From the NCBI GenBank assembly GCA_001914785.1, contig MNDE01000167.1:1-36153 (forward strand): DNA of 36,153 nt, in the 5' to 3' direction. Shown here in pieces: positions 24,516 to 32,428 of the stretch. The notes below the pieces were generated by a model, which was not told the DNA's origin, did no database searches, and saw only the letters and a list, made by a program, of their open reading frames with translations. The DNA comes from Acidobacteria bacterium 13_2_20CM_57_17 (GTDB taxonomy: Bacteria > Acidobacteriota > Terriglobia > Acidiferrales > UBA7541). The stretch's first letter is position 1. Every line of letters begins with the position of its first letter. Made by a program: the position numbers and the translations under genes.

Positions 24516-25328
24516 ATGCGCAAATTAAATCGCTTTCTCGCCGTGATGGGGCTTGGACTGTTTATGGTGGCCGCAGCAACGGCGGACACGCTTGAATTGA
24601 AAGACGGCCGTGTTTTGAAGGGAAAGTATCTCGGCGGCACGCAAGCGGTGATGCGCTTTGAGATCAATGGGGAAGTTCAGACTTTCAATACCACCGATCT
24701 TGTAGCGCTCACCTTCACGGGCAGTTCCGGTCGTGCCGTTCCTGCCGCGGCTCCAGCTGCGGCCATGCCTCCGGCGCCTGCCGCGAACATGGCAAGCCCT
24801 GATCCCGGTGGGGCTATGACTATCCCCGCGGGGCAATCCTTGCTGGTGCGAATGATCGATGGTGTTGACTCCTCCAAAAATCACGTCGGCGACGTCTTCC
24901 ACGCCAGCCTTGAAACGGACCTGACCATTGGCAATACCGTGGTTGCGCGCAAGGGGACGGATGTCTACGGGCGGTTGGCCGAAGCCAAAGAAGCGGGCCA
25001 CATGTCCGGTAGCAGTGAGCTGCAGCTTGAGCTCACCCGCATGGTGATCGATGGCAAGGACTATCCGGTCGTCAGCAGCGACTACAGCTTGAAAGGCAAG
25101 GGCCGTGGCTCTGACACCGCGAAAAAAGTCGGCGGTGGCGCGGTAGCTGGCGCAATCATCGGAGCGATTGCCGGCGGCGGCAAGGGCGCGGCGATCGGTG
25201 CGGGCGTGGGCTCGGCGGCTGGCGCAGGCGTTCAAGTATTGACGAAAGGCCAGCAGGTGAAGGTGCCGAGCGAGACGCTCCTGGAATTCCGCCTGCAACA
25301 ACCGGTAACACTCACGGCACAAAGATAG
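24516..25328 (+). CDS. Exported glycine-zipper protein of unknown function
   Basis: The 270-residue protein has an N-terminal signal peptide ([17 protein letters not shown]). A short segment like [14 protein letters not shown] may form a small beta domain. An Ala/Pro-rich linker follows, then a conserved-looking middle ([39 protein letters not shown]). A glycine-zipper stretch comes near the C-terminus ([31 protein letters not shown]) and may insert into or span a membrane. The start at 24516 is set by GAGAGGG a few bases upstream and by the signal peptide. No enzymatic motif is visible. A periplasmic or outer-membrane-associated role is likely. Confidence 0.8.
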   Translation: MRKLNRFLAVMGLGLFMVAAATADTLELKDGRVLKGKYLGGTQAVMRFEINGEVQTFNTTDLVALTFTGSSGRAVPAAAPAAAMPPAPAANMASPDPGGAMTIPAGQSLLVRMIDGVDSSKNHVGDVFHASLETDLTIGNTVVARKGTDVYGRLAEAKEAGHMSGSSELQLELTRMVIDGKDYPVVSSDYSLKGKGRGSDTAKKVGGGAVAGAIIGAIAGGGKGAAIGAGVGSAAGAGVQVLTKGQQVKVPSETLLEFRLQQPVTLTAQR

Positions 25329-25400
25329 AGTCCCGGTCCAGTCGCGGTGCGCTGGCCGCCCGCCGTTGTCGGATTGGAACCATTCGGCCGAAAATCCCTC

Positions 25401-25429
25401 TTGCCACTCCTGCTGTTAGTGAGTAAGCT
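25401..25429 (+). promoter_or_regulatory. Candidate promoter of the XRE regulator
   Basis: TTGCCA (25401-25406) and TAAGCT (25424-25429) are spaced by 17 bp. The -35 is a good match and the -10 a poor one. Transcription would start inside the inverted repeat at 25432-25445. Confidence 0.35.
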
Positions 25430-25431
25430 AC

Positions 25432-25445
25432 CCCCTCTAGTGGGG
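25432..25445. promoter_or_regulatory. Inverted repeat over the XRE gene's ribosome-binding site
   Basis: CCCC-T-CTAG-T-GGGG is symmetric except for one T:T pair. Its GGGG end is part of the GGGGAG ribosome-binding site of the XRE gene. It may be the regulator's own operator. Confidence 0.4.
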
Positions 25446-25450
25446 AGACC

Positions 25451-25870
25451 ATGCCAAAAGAAAAGCCTCGAGTGAATATCGGACAAGTGATCAAGAGCTA
25501 TCGGAGCCAGCGCAGTCTGTCGCAGGGCGACATCGAGCGCCGCACCGGATTGCTGCGCTGTTACCTTTCGCGCGTCGAAAACGGGCACACTGTCCCTTCT
25601 CTAGAAACGCTCGCCAAAATCGCGGAAGCCATGGACATTTCCCTGGCGGATTTTTTCCCTGGCACGGAAACGCCCCGCGACCGCGAAACGCAAAAAGCGC
25701 TGGGCGAGCTCTCGCAGGACGAAATTCGCTTCCTGGCCGAGATCAAGAAGTACAGCACCACGCTTTCCGACGGGGACAAGCGGCTGGTGCTGGCCATGAT
25801 TCGCAAGATGGCTACCTTGATTCCGCCGCCCGTGGCGAAGAAGTTGATTGTGCGCCGTCCAACTGCGTAA
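25451..25870 (+). CDS. XRE-family transcriptional regulator
   Basis: The 139-residue protein has one N-terminal Cro/CI-type helix-turn-helix (IGQVIKSYRSQRSLSQGDIERRTGL, CYLSRVENGHTVPSLETLAKIAEAM). A C-terminal region of about 65 mostly helical residues has no recognised ligand domain; it may serve dimerisation. GGGGAGA precedes the ATG. The inverted repeat overlapping that ribosome-binding site suggests autoregulation. It lies directly before the sulfate-assimilation leader on the same strand, so it could also control that operon through the TTGATG-T-CATCAA site at 25900; this is only a neighbourhood argument. Confidence 0.88.
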   Translation: MPKEKPRVNIGQVIKSYRSQRSLSQGDIERRTGLLRCYLSRVENGHTVPSLETLAKIAEAMDISLADFFPGTETPRDRETQKALGELSQDEIRFLAEIKKYSTTLSDGDKRLVLAMIRKMATLIPPPVAKKLIVRRPTA

Positions 25871-25899
25871 CCGGACGCGCCGCGCAAGCATCGAAATCA

Positions 25900-25912
25900 T
25901 TGATGTCATCAA
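25900..25912. promoter_or_regulatory. Palindrome TTGATG-T-CATCAA upstream of the cys promoter
   Basis: Perfect 6-bp arms around one T lie 13 bp before the putative -35 of the sulfate operon. The position suits an activator or the XRE protein encoded just upstream. Confidence 0.45.
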
Positions 25913-25925
25913 GCTAAAAAGATGA

Positions 25926-25955
25926 TTGGCTAGTCCGAAGGCTATTCGGTATCCT
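25926..25955 (+). promoter_or_regulatory. Candidate promoter of the cys leader and operon
   Basis: TTGGCT (25926-25931) and TATCCT (25950-25955) are spaced by 18 bp, each matching four of six consensus bases. Transcription would start near 25962-25965, at or just before the leader peptide's ATG, giving a leaderless or nearly leaderless mRNA. Confidence 0.4.
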
Positions 25956-25964
25956 TGCAACGTA

Positions 25965-26057
25965 ATGACTTCTATCCAATTGACCGGCGTTTGTTGTTGT
26001 CCGCACCCAACGGTGACGGCCGCCGCGTCTTGTTTGGATGGGAAGCCAGCTTTCTAA
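25965..26057 (+). CDS. Cysteine-rich leader peptide of the sulfate-assimilation operon
   Basis: This 30-codon ORF was found by reading the region between the XRE gene and cysD. It contains three consecutive TGT codons at positions 10-12 (context QLTGVCCCPHP) and a fourth Cys codon at 23, then ends with TAA. Four Cys in 30 residues directly ahead of a cysteine-synthesis operon, followed by an intrinsic terminator, is the classical layout of an attenuation leader: ribosomes pause at the Cys codons when charged Cys-tRNA is scarce. No ribosome-binding site is visible, and the predicted promoter would start the RNA at the ATG, as in the leaderless poly-Cys ORFs of mycobacteria. Expression is unproven. 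Confidence 0.75.
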   Translation: MTSIQLTGVCCCPHPTVTAAASCLDGKPAF

Positions 26058-26083
26058 CAGCTCTCTACTCCAAGATTGAAGCG

Positions 26084-26125
26084 AACCCACCGCCATGTAT
26101 TCCGGCAGGTGGGTTTTTTGTTTTT
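26084..26125 (+). terminator. Intrinsic terminator between cys leader peptide and cysD
   Basis: AACCCACC-GCC pairs with GGC-A-GGTGGGTT (11 bp with one bulged A, loop ATGTATTCC), followed by TTTT-G-TTTTT. It lies 26 bp after the leader stop codon and 11 bp before the cysD ATG, so read-through must be controlled for the operon to be expressed. No strong alternative antiterminator is evident by eye; a weak one is CGGTG (26011-26015) with CACCG (26088-26092). Confidence 0.8.
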
Positions 26126-26136
26126 GGGGGACGTTC

Positions 26137-27114
26137 ATGACCAATGCATCGGAAGTCTTAGTCCGGCAGTCGGAACTCGAGCCCGGAAGGGCCATCAAGA
26201 TGGGGACGTTCGCGCCGCGGCGGCTCAATCACCTGCGTGCGCTTGAGTCCGAGAGCATCCACATTCTCCGTGAGGCCGCCGCCGAATTCGCGCGCCCGGT
26301 AATGCTCTATTCGATTGGAAAAGACTCTTCGGTCATGCTGCGCTTGGCGCAGAAGGCTTTTTTCCCCGGAAGAATTCCTTTTCCCCTCCTGCACGTAGAC
26401 ACCAGTTACAAATTCCCAGAGATGATCGAGTTCCGCGACTCTTATCCGCGGCAGATCGGCGCGGAGCTCATCGTTCACAAGAATCAGGAGGCGCTCGATG
26501 CCGGCGCAAATCCCTATTCGCTAGGCACCCAAAAATGCTGCGGCCTGCTAAAAACGAAGTCGCTCCTGGACGCACTAGCCGAGGGTGCCTTCGACGCGGC
26601 GTTTGGCGGGGCGCGCCGCGACGAAGAGAAGTCACGCGCCAAAGAGCGCATCTATTCCTTCCGCGATTCCCTGGGCCAATGGAACCCGAAAAACCAGCGC
26701 CCTGAGTTGTGGAACATCTTCAACTCCCGTCTCGATAGAGGCGAAAGTATTCGCGTATTTCCGCTTTCCAATTGGACCGAACTGGACGTCTGGCTCTACA
26801 TCCACGCCGAACAAATTCCCATCGTGCCGCTGTATTTCGCCAGGGAACGCGATGTGGTTTTCCGCAACGGTTCGATTGTGGTGATCGATTCCCCCGCGCA
26901 GCTCCTGCCAGGGGAAAAAACACAGAGGCTGAAGTGCCGGATGAGGTCGCTCGGGTGCGTTCCGTGCACGGGGGCGATCCGTTCCGACGCGGATACCGTG
27001 CCGCAGATCATCGCGGAAATGGTTTCCTTCCGCCGCTCCGAACGCGAAAACCGGGCCATCGATCACGATGAGGAAGGTTCCATGGAACTCAAGAAACGGG
27101 AAGGCTACTTCTGA
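26137..27114 (+). CDS. cysD: Sulfate adenylyltransferase subunit 2
   Basis: The small subunit of ATP sulfurylase makes adenosine 5'-phosphosulfate (APS) from ATP and sulfate with CysN. The 325-residue protein has the PP-loop ATP-binding motif ([13 protein letters not shown], about residues 59-71), [13 protein letters not shown], and the family segments [16 protein letters not shown] and [16 protein letters not shown]. The length is slightly above the usual 300 because of an N-terminal extension. ATG 26137 is chosen over an in-frame ATG at 26095, because the latter lies in the terminator loop and GGGGGA precedes 26137. The stop overlaps the cysN start (TGATG). It is the first structural gene after the attenuator. 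Confidence 0.95.
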   Translation: MTNASEVLVRQSELEPGRAIKMGTFAPRRLNHLRALESESIHILREAAAEFARPVMLYSIGKDSSVMLRLAQKAFFPGRIPFPLLHVDTSYKFPEMIEFRDSYPRQIGAELIVHKNQEALDAGANPYSLGTQKCCGLLKTKSLLDALAEGAFDAAFGGARRDEEKSRAKERIYSFRDSLGQWNPKNQRPELWNIFNSRLDRGESIRVFPLSNWTELDVWLYIHAEQIPIVPLYFARERDVVFRNGSIVVIDSPAQLLPGEKTQRLKCRMRSLGCVPCTGAIRSDADTVPQIIAEMVSFRRSERENRAIDHDEEGSMELKKREGYF

Positions 27115-28874
27115 TGATCTCTTCCGCGCAGAACACGGCTTATGAGGGCTTCTCCGCGTTTCTAGAGCGGAATATGAACACCGATCTTCTTCGCTTCACT
27201 ACTGCCGGGAGCGTCGACGACGGCAAGTCGACGCTGATCGGGCGTCTTTTGCACGATTCCAAAGCCGTCTATGAAGACCAGCTTGCCTCGGTGAAGAAGA
27301 GCCGCATTAACCGCTCGACCGGCCCCGTCGATTTTTCGCTGCTCACCGATGGTCTGCGGGCGGAACGCGAACAGGGCATTACCATCGACGTCGCTTACCG
27401 GTATTTCGCCACGCCTCGTCGCAAATTCATCATCGCCGATGCTCCGGGACATGAGCAGTACACCCGGAACATGGCGACCGGCGCGTCCACGGCAGACTTG
27501 GCTGTCATTTTGATCGACGGAACAAAAGGGCTACTCCCACAAACGCGCCGTCACGCCTTCATCGCTTCGCTGCTCGGAATTTCCAACGTACTGGCCGCTG
27601 TCAACAAGATGGACTTGGCCGAGTATCGCGAAGATGCCTTCCACAAGTTACAGGACGATTTCCTGGCGCTTGCGGCTCAGTTGGGAATTGCCAGCGTGCA
27701 ATGCGTGCCGATCAGCGCGCTGGAGGGTGACAACGTTGTCGACCGCAGCAGGCGCATGCCGTGGTATCACGGCCCAACGTTGCTGGAACATCTCGAAACT
27801 GTCCCTCTTCCCGAAAGAGATTCGCTGCAAAGCTTTCGCTTCCCGGTACAAACCGTGATTCGCCCTGACGCCACATTTCGTGGCTTCGCCGGCCGCATCG
27901 CAAGTGGAGCCATTCATCCCGGCGATCCCCTCGTCGCGCTTCCTTCAGGGCGAAGAACCCGCGTGCGCTCCATTGTGACCTACGACGGCGAACTGCCTCA
28001 GGCGTCTTCCTCGATGTCCGTGACCTTGCAGTTGGATGAAGAGATTGACCTCAGCAGGGGCGATATGCTCGTTTCGCCTGGCCGACTGCCGAAAGTCTCA
28101 AGGAAATTCCACGCCAGCGTCGTCTGGCTTCACGGAACACCTCTCGAATTGGGCCGTACTTATCTTGTCAAACACACCGCTCGCCAAACGAAGATCCGGG
28201 CGCTCCGCATTCGCCATCGCGTCAACGTTAACACCTTGGCAGAAGAGCCTGCCACTCGATTGGAAATGAATGAAATCGGTTCCGTTGATTTCGAGACGCA
28301 TGTGCCCCTGTTTTTCGATCCCTACTCCAGTAACCGCACGATGGGCAGCTTCATTTTGATCGACTCAGCAACGAACGCCACTGTGGGCGCGGGGATGATT
28401 CAGGAATCCGTCGCGGCGGTGCAACTCGCAGAGGAACCCGAAAACGAATTTGCTGCCTCCGGCGGACCTGCTATTCCTGTTGCGCCTGGGGAACGATACG
28501 CACGTCATGGCCATTTTCCGGGCGTTGTTCTACTCGAAGGTCGATCAGCGCTTGCAGAACGGTTGGAGCGTTTCCTCTTTGACGTCGGCCTCGAGGTTTT
28601 ACATCTGAGTCGTTCTGAATTCTTCGGAGATGCGTTTGTCGAGACGGTCCGCGTGGCAAGGGCGGCCGGGGTCATCGTCCTCTACTCCGGCGGCGCTCTC
28701 TCCCGGGAAACAAAGGACCGGATCGCGCTGGAATTCGACAATCGTTTTTTGGACGTTGCTGGCGCACCAGAACTCCCGTTCGACGAGGAACAAGCCGTCA
28801 GGCACGTCCAGGCCTTTGCGCGGTCCCTCCGGTTTGTTGATGAACAGTCAAGGATTCAGCAAAAGGTGAATTAA
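27114..28874 (+). CDS. cysN: Sulfate adenylyltransferase subunit 1 with degenerate APS-kinase-like tail
   Basis: The GTPase subunit of ATP sulfurylase couples GTP hydrolysis to APS formation. Its P-loop is GSVDDGKSTLIGRLL (about 33-47), with the switch motif DAPGHEQY and base motif NKMD, then two EF-Tu-like beta domains. The core ends near residue 460. The remaining 125 residues align with the CysC kinase of CysNC fusions (RHGHFPGVVLLEG, LAERLERFL, ARAAGVIVLYSG, NRFLDVAG, ELPFDEEQAV). However, the phosphate-binding loop GLSGAGKST is replaced by LLEGRSALA, and the domain is shortened. APS kinase activity should be lost. This fits the following gene, which encodes an APS reductase needing no PAPS. 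The start overlaps the cysD stop by one base. Confidence 0.93.
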   Translation: MISSAQNTAYEGFSAFLERNMNTDLLRFTTAGSVDDGKSTLIGRLLHDSKAVYEDQLASVKKSRINRSTGPVDFSLLTDGLRAEREQGITIDVAYRYFATPRRKFIIADAPGHEQYTRNMATGASTADLAVILIDGTKGLLPQTRRHAFIASLLGISNVLAAVNKMDLAEYREDAFHKLQDDFLALAAQLGIASVQCVPISALEGDNVVDRSRRMPWYHGPTLLEHLETVPLPERDSLQSFRFPVQTVIRPDATFRGFAGRIASGAIHPGDPLVALPSGRRTRVRSIVTYDGELPQASSSMSVTLQLDEEIDLSRGDMLVSPGRLPKVSRKFHASVVWLHGTPLELGRTYLVKHTARQTKIRALRIRHRVNVNTLAEEPATRLEMNEIGSVDFETHVPLFFDPYSSNRTMGSFILIDSATNATVGAGMIQESVAAVQLAEEPENEFAASGGPAIPVAPGERYARHGHFPGVVLLEGRSALAERLERFLFDVGLEVLHLSRSEFFGDAFVETVRVARAAGVIVLYSGGALSRETKDRIALEFDNRFLDVAGAPELPFDEEQAVRHVQAFARSLRFVDEQSRIQQKVN

Positions 28875-29576
28875 ATGAACGTAGAACACTTCGCCAACGT
28901 AGTCGAAAATCTCCCGCCAGAACAGGCCCTGGACGCTGTGCTCGCCGCCGGGGAGAGCACCCGCGTTTGTCTGACCAGCAGCTTTCAAGCAGAAGACATG
29001 GCCGTCCTGCACATGCTGCGCAAACGCATTCCAGACGTCCCGGTGTTATTCCTGGATACCGGCTATCACTTCCCGCAGACCTACGAATACCGCGACCGGA
29101 TGACGAAGTTGTGGTCGCTGCGCCTCCTCAACGTTCTCCCATCGAGAACCGTCCCGGAACAAGAGTCGGCATTCGGCATTCTTTACCAAACTGATCCCAC
29201 GCGTTGCTGCCAGTTGCGCAAGGTCGAGCCTCTTCTCGGAGCACTGGAACCATTTGACGTTTGGTTTACCGGTTTGCGCCGCGAACAGTCTCCAACGCGC
29301 AAGAATCTCAAGAAGGTTGAGCTTCACCGTCTTCCCACTGGCAAACAACTCTGGAAGGTCAGCCTTCTCGCGGACTGGAAGTGGGAACAAGTCTGGGACT
29401 ACACGAACGCGAACGGCATCAGCCACCTGCCTCAGTACGACGAGGGTTATCTCAGCATCGGCTGCCAACCGTGTACTGCGCTGCCCGTTGATCCAAACAA
29501 TCCCAGATCCGGGCGCTGGGGCGGAACAAAGTTGGAATGCGGCATTCACACCTTCTCAAAGCGAGCCGAGGCATGA
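28875..29576 (+). CDS. cysH: Assimilatory APS reductase, [4Fe-4S] type
   Basis: The 233-residue enzyme reduces APS to sulfite. SSFQAEDMAVLHML and DTGYHFPQTYEYRD are the nucleotide-binding segments. The paired cysteines CC (111-112) and CxxC (197-200, GCQPC) are the iron-sulfur ligands that mark APS rather than PAPS reductases. The catalytic Cys222 is in KLECGIH near the C-terminus. The gene begins on the base after the cysN stop, with no gap, so translation is coupled. The residue set and the decayed APS kinase in CysN agree that this operon runs sulfate to APS to sulfite without PAPS. Sulfite reductase is not in the window. Confidence 0.95.
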   Translation: MNVEHFANVVENLPPEQALDAVLAAGESTRVCLTSSFQAEDMAVLHMLRKRIPDVPVLFLDTGYHFPQTYEYRDRMTKLWSLRLLNVLPSRTVPEQESAFGILYQTDPTRCCQLRKVEPLLGALEPFDVWFTGLRREQSPTRKNLKKVELHRLPTGKQLWKVSLLADWKWEQVWDYTNANGISHLPQYDEGYLSIGCQPCTALPVDPNNPRSGRWGGTKLECGIHTFSKRAEA

Positions 29577-30367
29577 ACTTCTTTATTGGTTTCCTGATCG
29601 CCGTCGCCGTTGGTCTGACCAGTATTGGCGGAGGCAGCTTCACTGTGCCCGCGCTCATTTTGATCGTGGGGCTGACGGCTGGTGAAGCTGTGGGCACAGC
29701 GTTCGTCTTCGCTGGAGTCCTACGCTTGATCGCCGCGCCCTTCTATCTCCTGGGAAGAAACTTTCACGCGCGCTATTTGTGGTTGCTTCTCCTCGGGGCC
29801 GTCCCCGGTCTCCTCCTCGGCACGTTGGTGCTGCGACTTATAGGACAGGAGGGAGGAAATCCGGTCGTCATCATCCTGCTCGGAATCCTGCTCGCCGCGT
29901 CTTCCAGCGTGACGTTCGCCCCGCGCGTACAGAATCCAGGTTTCGCTCGAAAGAATTCCCGCTGGTTGCCTTGGCTCGCGCTCCCCATCGGCGTGGAATC
30001 TGGATTTTCCTCCGCCGGAGCCGGCGCTCTCGGGACCGTGCTGCTTTTGAACTACTCGGAAATGACGCCGCCACAAGTCATCGGCACGGACCTGGTTTTT
30101 GGCCTCGTCCTGGCGGTGATCGGCGGCGCGTTTCATTGGAAGTTTGGCGCGATTAACTCTCCGGTTCTTCTCCAACTCCTGGGCGGTGGAGTTCCTGGCG
30201 TTGTACTCGGATGCGCACTGGCGCGGCACGTTCCCGCGCGAAAGCTGAAATTAGTCGTCGCCATGGTCGCGATTTTCGCGGGAGTCCAGCTTGTCTGGAA
30301 CGGCACTCGCACCTTGTTGGCAAATCGAACAGCGGCAGCGGTGAGGATTGCGGCTCGGCATCAGTAA
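29573..30367 (+). CDS. TauE/SafE-family membrane transporter
   Basis: The 264-residue integral membrane protein has about seven to eight hydrophobic segments. The family motifs are GLTSIGGGSFTVPAL near the N-terminus and a second half-repeat around GVESGFSSAGAGALGTVLLL. Members export sulfite, sulfoacetate or other sulfur anions, and some act in sulfate uptake. The ATG at 29573 overlaps the cysH stop (ATGA) and precedes the first membrane segment; an in-frame ATG at 29537 lies inside cysH. As last gene of the cys operon it most likely moves a sulfur oxyanion, and its direction cannot be told from sequence. Confidence 0.88.
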   Translation: MNFFIGFLIAVAVGLTSIGGGSFTVPALILIVGLTAGEAVGTAFVFAGVLRLIAAPFYLLGRNFHARYLWLLLLGAVPGLLLGTLVLRLIGQEGGNPVVIILLGILLAASSSVTFAPRVQNPGFARKNSRWLPWLALPIGVESGFSSAGAGALGTVLLLNYSEMTPPQVIGTDLVFGLVLAVIGGAFHWKFGAINSPVLLQLLGGGVPGVVLGCALARHVPARKLKLVVAMVAIFAGVQLVWNGTRTLLANRTAAAVRIAARHQ

Positions 30368-30388
30368 GAAATGACAGCTACGTTGTAG

Positions 30389-30410
30389 TTGCGAAAAGAA
30401 TGATTCGCAA
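30389..30410. terminator. Hairpin between convergent cys operon and ABC transporter gene
   Basis: TTGCGAA and TTCGCAA pair over 7 bp with an 8-nt loop in the 50-bp gap between the two stop codons. No T-run is present on either strand. It may serve both transcripts. Confidence 0.45.
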
Positions 30411-30417
30411 AGAAAAC

Positions 30418-32337
30418 TTAGCTGGATTGCCCGCGAATGATCCGGATAGCGTCAGGTAGGGCACCATCGCTTCGCCCGTTGCTGCCTGTCTGGATCTCCA
30501 CCCCTGTGGAATCATCGCGTTCGCTGCCTTCCCCGGGCGCCAGAAAAAGGTTGGCTTCGACAGCGTGCTGCTTGGTGTACAAGTCGTAATAACGCCCACC
30601 GAAGGCGTAAAGGGTCTCGTGGGTTCCGCGCTCAATAACGCGCCCCGCCTCCACGACCAGAATTTGATCGGCGCGTCGAATCGTCGAAAGCCGGTGCGCG
30701 ATTACAAACGTCGTGCGCCCCCGCATGAGGTAGCGTAGCCCCTCCTGAATCAGCGCCTCCGATTCCGAATCGAGACTGGATGTGGCTTCGTCGAGGATCA
30801 GTATCCGCGGATCGGCCAGGATGGCCCGCGCAATGGACACGCGCTGCTTCTGTCCGCCAGAAAGCTTGACTCCGCGTTCGCCAACCACCGTGTCATACTT
30901 GTTCTCAAAAGACTCCGCGAACTCGTCGACGCGCGCGATGTGGCAAGCGGCGAGGATTTCTTCTTCCGCTGCATTGGGCCGCGCAAAGGCCACGTTTTCC
31001 CGAATCGTTCCATCAAAAAGAAAAGTCTCCTGCAGCACCACGCCGAGCTGCGTTCGATAGGAATTCAACTTCACGGTCGAAAGATCCACGCCGTCGGCCA
31101 GGACGCGTCCACTCGACGGCACGTAGAACGCCGCAATCAGTCCGATGATCGTCGACTTTCCGGCACCAGAAGGCCCGACTAACGCTGTGACCGTTCCCGG
31201 TTCCGATCGGAAACTCACGTCGTGCAGAACTTCCTTCCGCGTGTCGTAGGCAAAGCTCACGTTTTCCATCTCTACAAGCCCGTTCACTCGATCGAGCGCC
31301 TGCGTCCGCCCCGGCTCATCATCTTCGAGTTTCTCATTCAGGATTTCACGCGTGCGCTCCAGACCAGTGATGGCCTCGGTGATTTGCGTTCCAATCGCCA
31401 CGATCTGAAAGACGGGAGCAACCAGCAGGCCCAGAAAAATGTTAAACGCAAAAAAAGTCCCCAGCGTCATCGTGCCCCCAAGAATCTTGTGCGCGCCTAG
31501 TTCCATAATAATCGCGCTGACGATTCCCATCAGCCCGGCGGCGGAAAGACTCATCAGCGAAGTAGCCGTAAGCGTTTTTAGAACATTGTCGAGCAGACGC
31601 TGCACACCGCCGGCAAAGACACCCTCTTCACGCTCTTCGGCGTGGTAACCCTTCACCACGCGGACTCCGCTGAGCGATTCGGTAAGGCGCCCGGTGACTT
31701 CCGCGTTGATTTTCGGCCGTGCGCGAAAAATTGGCCGAATTGTTGCAAACGCTTTGTTAATCCCATATCCGAAAACCAGCAGGATGCCAAACGCCACCGC
31801 CGTCATAGTCACGCTCGTATGAATCAAGTACACCAGCGCGATGACCGCGGTCATGATTCCGCCGACAAACTCCACCAGGCCCGTCCCAATGAGATTCCGC
31901 ACGCCTTCCACGTCGCTCATGATGCGTGACACCAACGCGCCCGTTTTGTTGGCGTCGTAGAAGGAAACCGGAAGCCTGCCGATGTGTGCCTGCACTTGAC
32001 GTCGCAGGTCGGCAATCATTTTTTGCGCGGACTTGGAGAGCAGTTGCGTCAGCGTGAACGATGTCAAGCCCTGAATAACCGTAGCGCCGAGCACACCCAG
32101 CACAATCGGAGTCAGCAGTTGGATTTGCCGTTTGCTGATGACGTTATCTACCAAATACTTCGTCGAAGCGGGCAGAACTAATCCAGCAAGGCGATTGATG
32201 GCCATAAGCACAAAGCCCAGCGCCAGCAGCCCGCGCCTCGGTTTGATCAGCGCCCAAACGTCCGGAAGATTCTTCCACGCGCTCTTCTTGCGCTTCTCAC
32301 TCTTGGCTGCTGTTGGGGATGCCATTGCCGTGGCCAT
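30418..32337 (-). CDS. ABC transporter, fused permease and ATPase (MsbA-like exporter)
   Basis: The 639-residue half-transporter has an N-terminal membrane domain of six helices (about 35-340; GVRVVKGYHAEERE is the coupling region). The nucleotide-binding domain (about 355-590) has Walker A VGPSGAGKST, signature LSGGQKQR, Walker B ILILDEATSSLD and the switch His in VIAHRLS. It should work as a homodimer exporting lipid, lipid-linked sugar or drugs across the inner membrane. A 60-residue Ser/Gly-rich tail follows the ATPase. It lies 91 bp after the flavoprotein gene on the same strand. No lpxK or other lipid A gene is adjacent, so the substrate is open. Confidence 0.92.
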   Translation of the reverse strand: MATAMASPTAAKSEKRKKSAWKNLPDVWALIKPRRGLLALGFVLMAINRLAGLVLPASTKYLVDNVISKRQIQLLTPIVLGVLGATVIQGLTSFTLTQLLSKSAQKMIADLRRQVQAHIGRLPVSFYDANKTGALVSRIMSDVEGVRNLIGTGLVEFVGGIMTAVIALVYLIHTSVTMTAVAFGILLVFGYGINKAFATIRPIFRARPKINAEVTGRLTESLSGVRVVKGYHAEEREEGVFAGGVQRLLDNVLKTLTATSLMSLSAAGLMGIVSAIIMELGAHKILGGTMTLGTFFAFNIFLGLLVAPVFQIVAIGTQITEAITGLERTREILNEKLEDDEPGRTQALDRVNGLVEMENVSFAYDTRKEVLHDVSFRSEPGTVTALVGPSGAGKSTIIGLIAAFYVPSSGRVLADGVDLSTVKLNSYRTQLGVVLQETFLFDGTIRENVAFARPNAAEEEILAACHIARVDEFAESFENKYDTVVGERGVKLSGGQKQRVSIARAILADPRILILDEATSSLDSESEALIQEGLRYLMRGRTTFVIAHRLSTIRRADQILVVEAGRVIERGTHETLYAFGGRYYDLYTKQHAVEANLFLAPGEGSERDDSTGVEIQTGSNGRSDGALPDAIRIIRGQSS

Positions 32338-32428
32338 GATTCTTGGATGAAGTGTGCTCTCCGTGGTTAGATACCGGTCACGTCTGTACGACTACGTTGC
32401 GAAGGCGCAGCGGAGGTAACCGATACCT

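Noticed and set aside
24525..25322. 265-codon minus-strand ORF antisense to the glycine-zipper gene
   Set aside because: Arg/His/Ala-rich shadow frame; the plus strand has a signal peptide, ribosome-binding site and glycine zipper.
26095..26136. In-frame upstream ATG for cysD
   Set aside because: It lies in the loop of the intrinsic terminator and the added residues have no counterpart in the CysD family; ATG 26137 has a proper ribosome-binding site.
25871..26136. SAM-type riboswitch upstream of the sulfur operon
   Set aside because: I could not find the conserved SAM-I or SAM-II core pattern; the Cys-codon run and terminator explain the region better.
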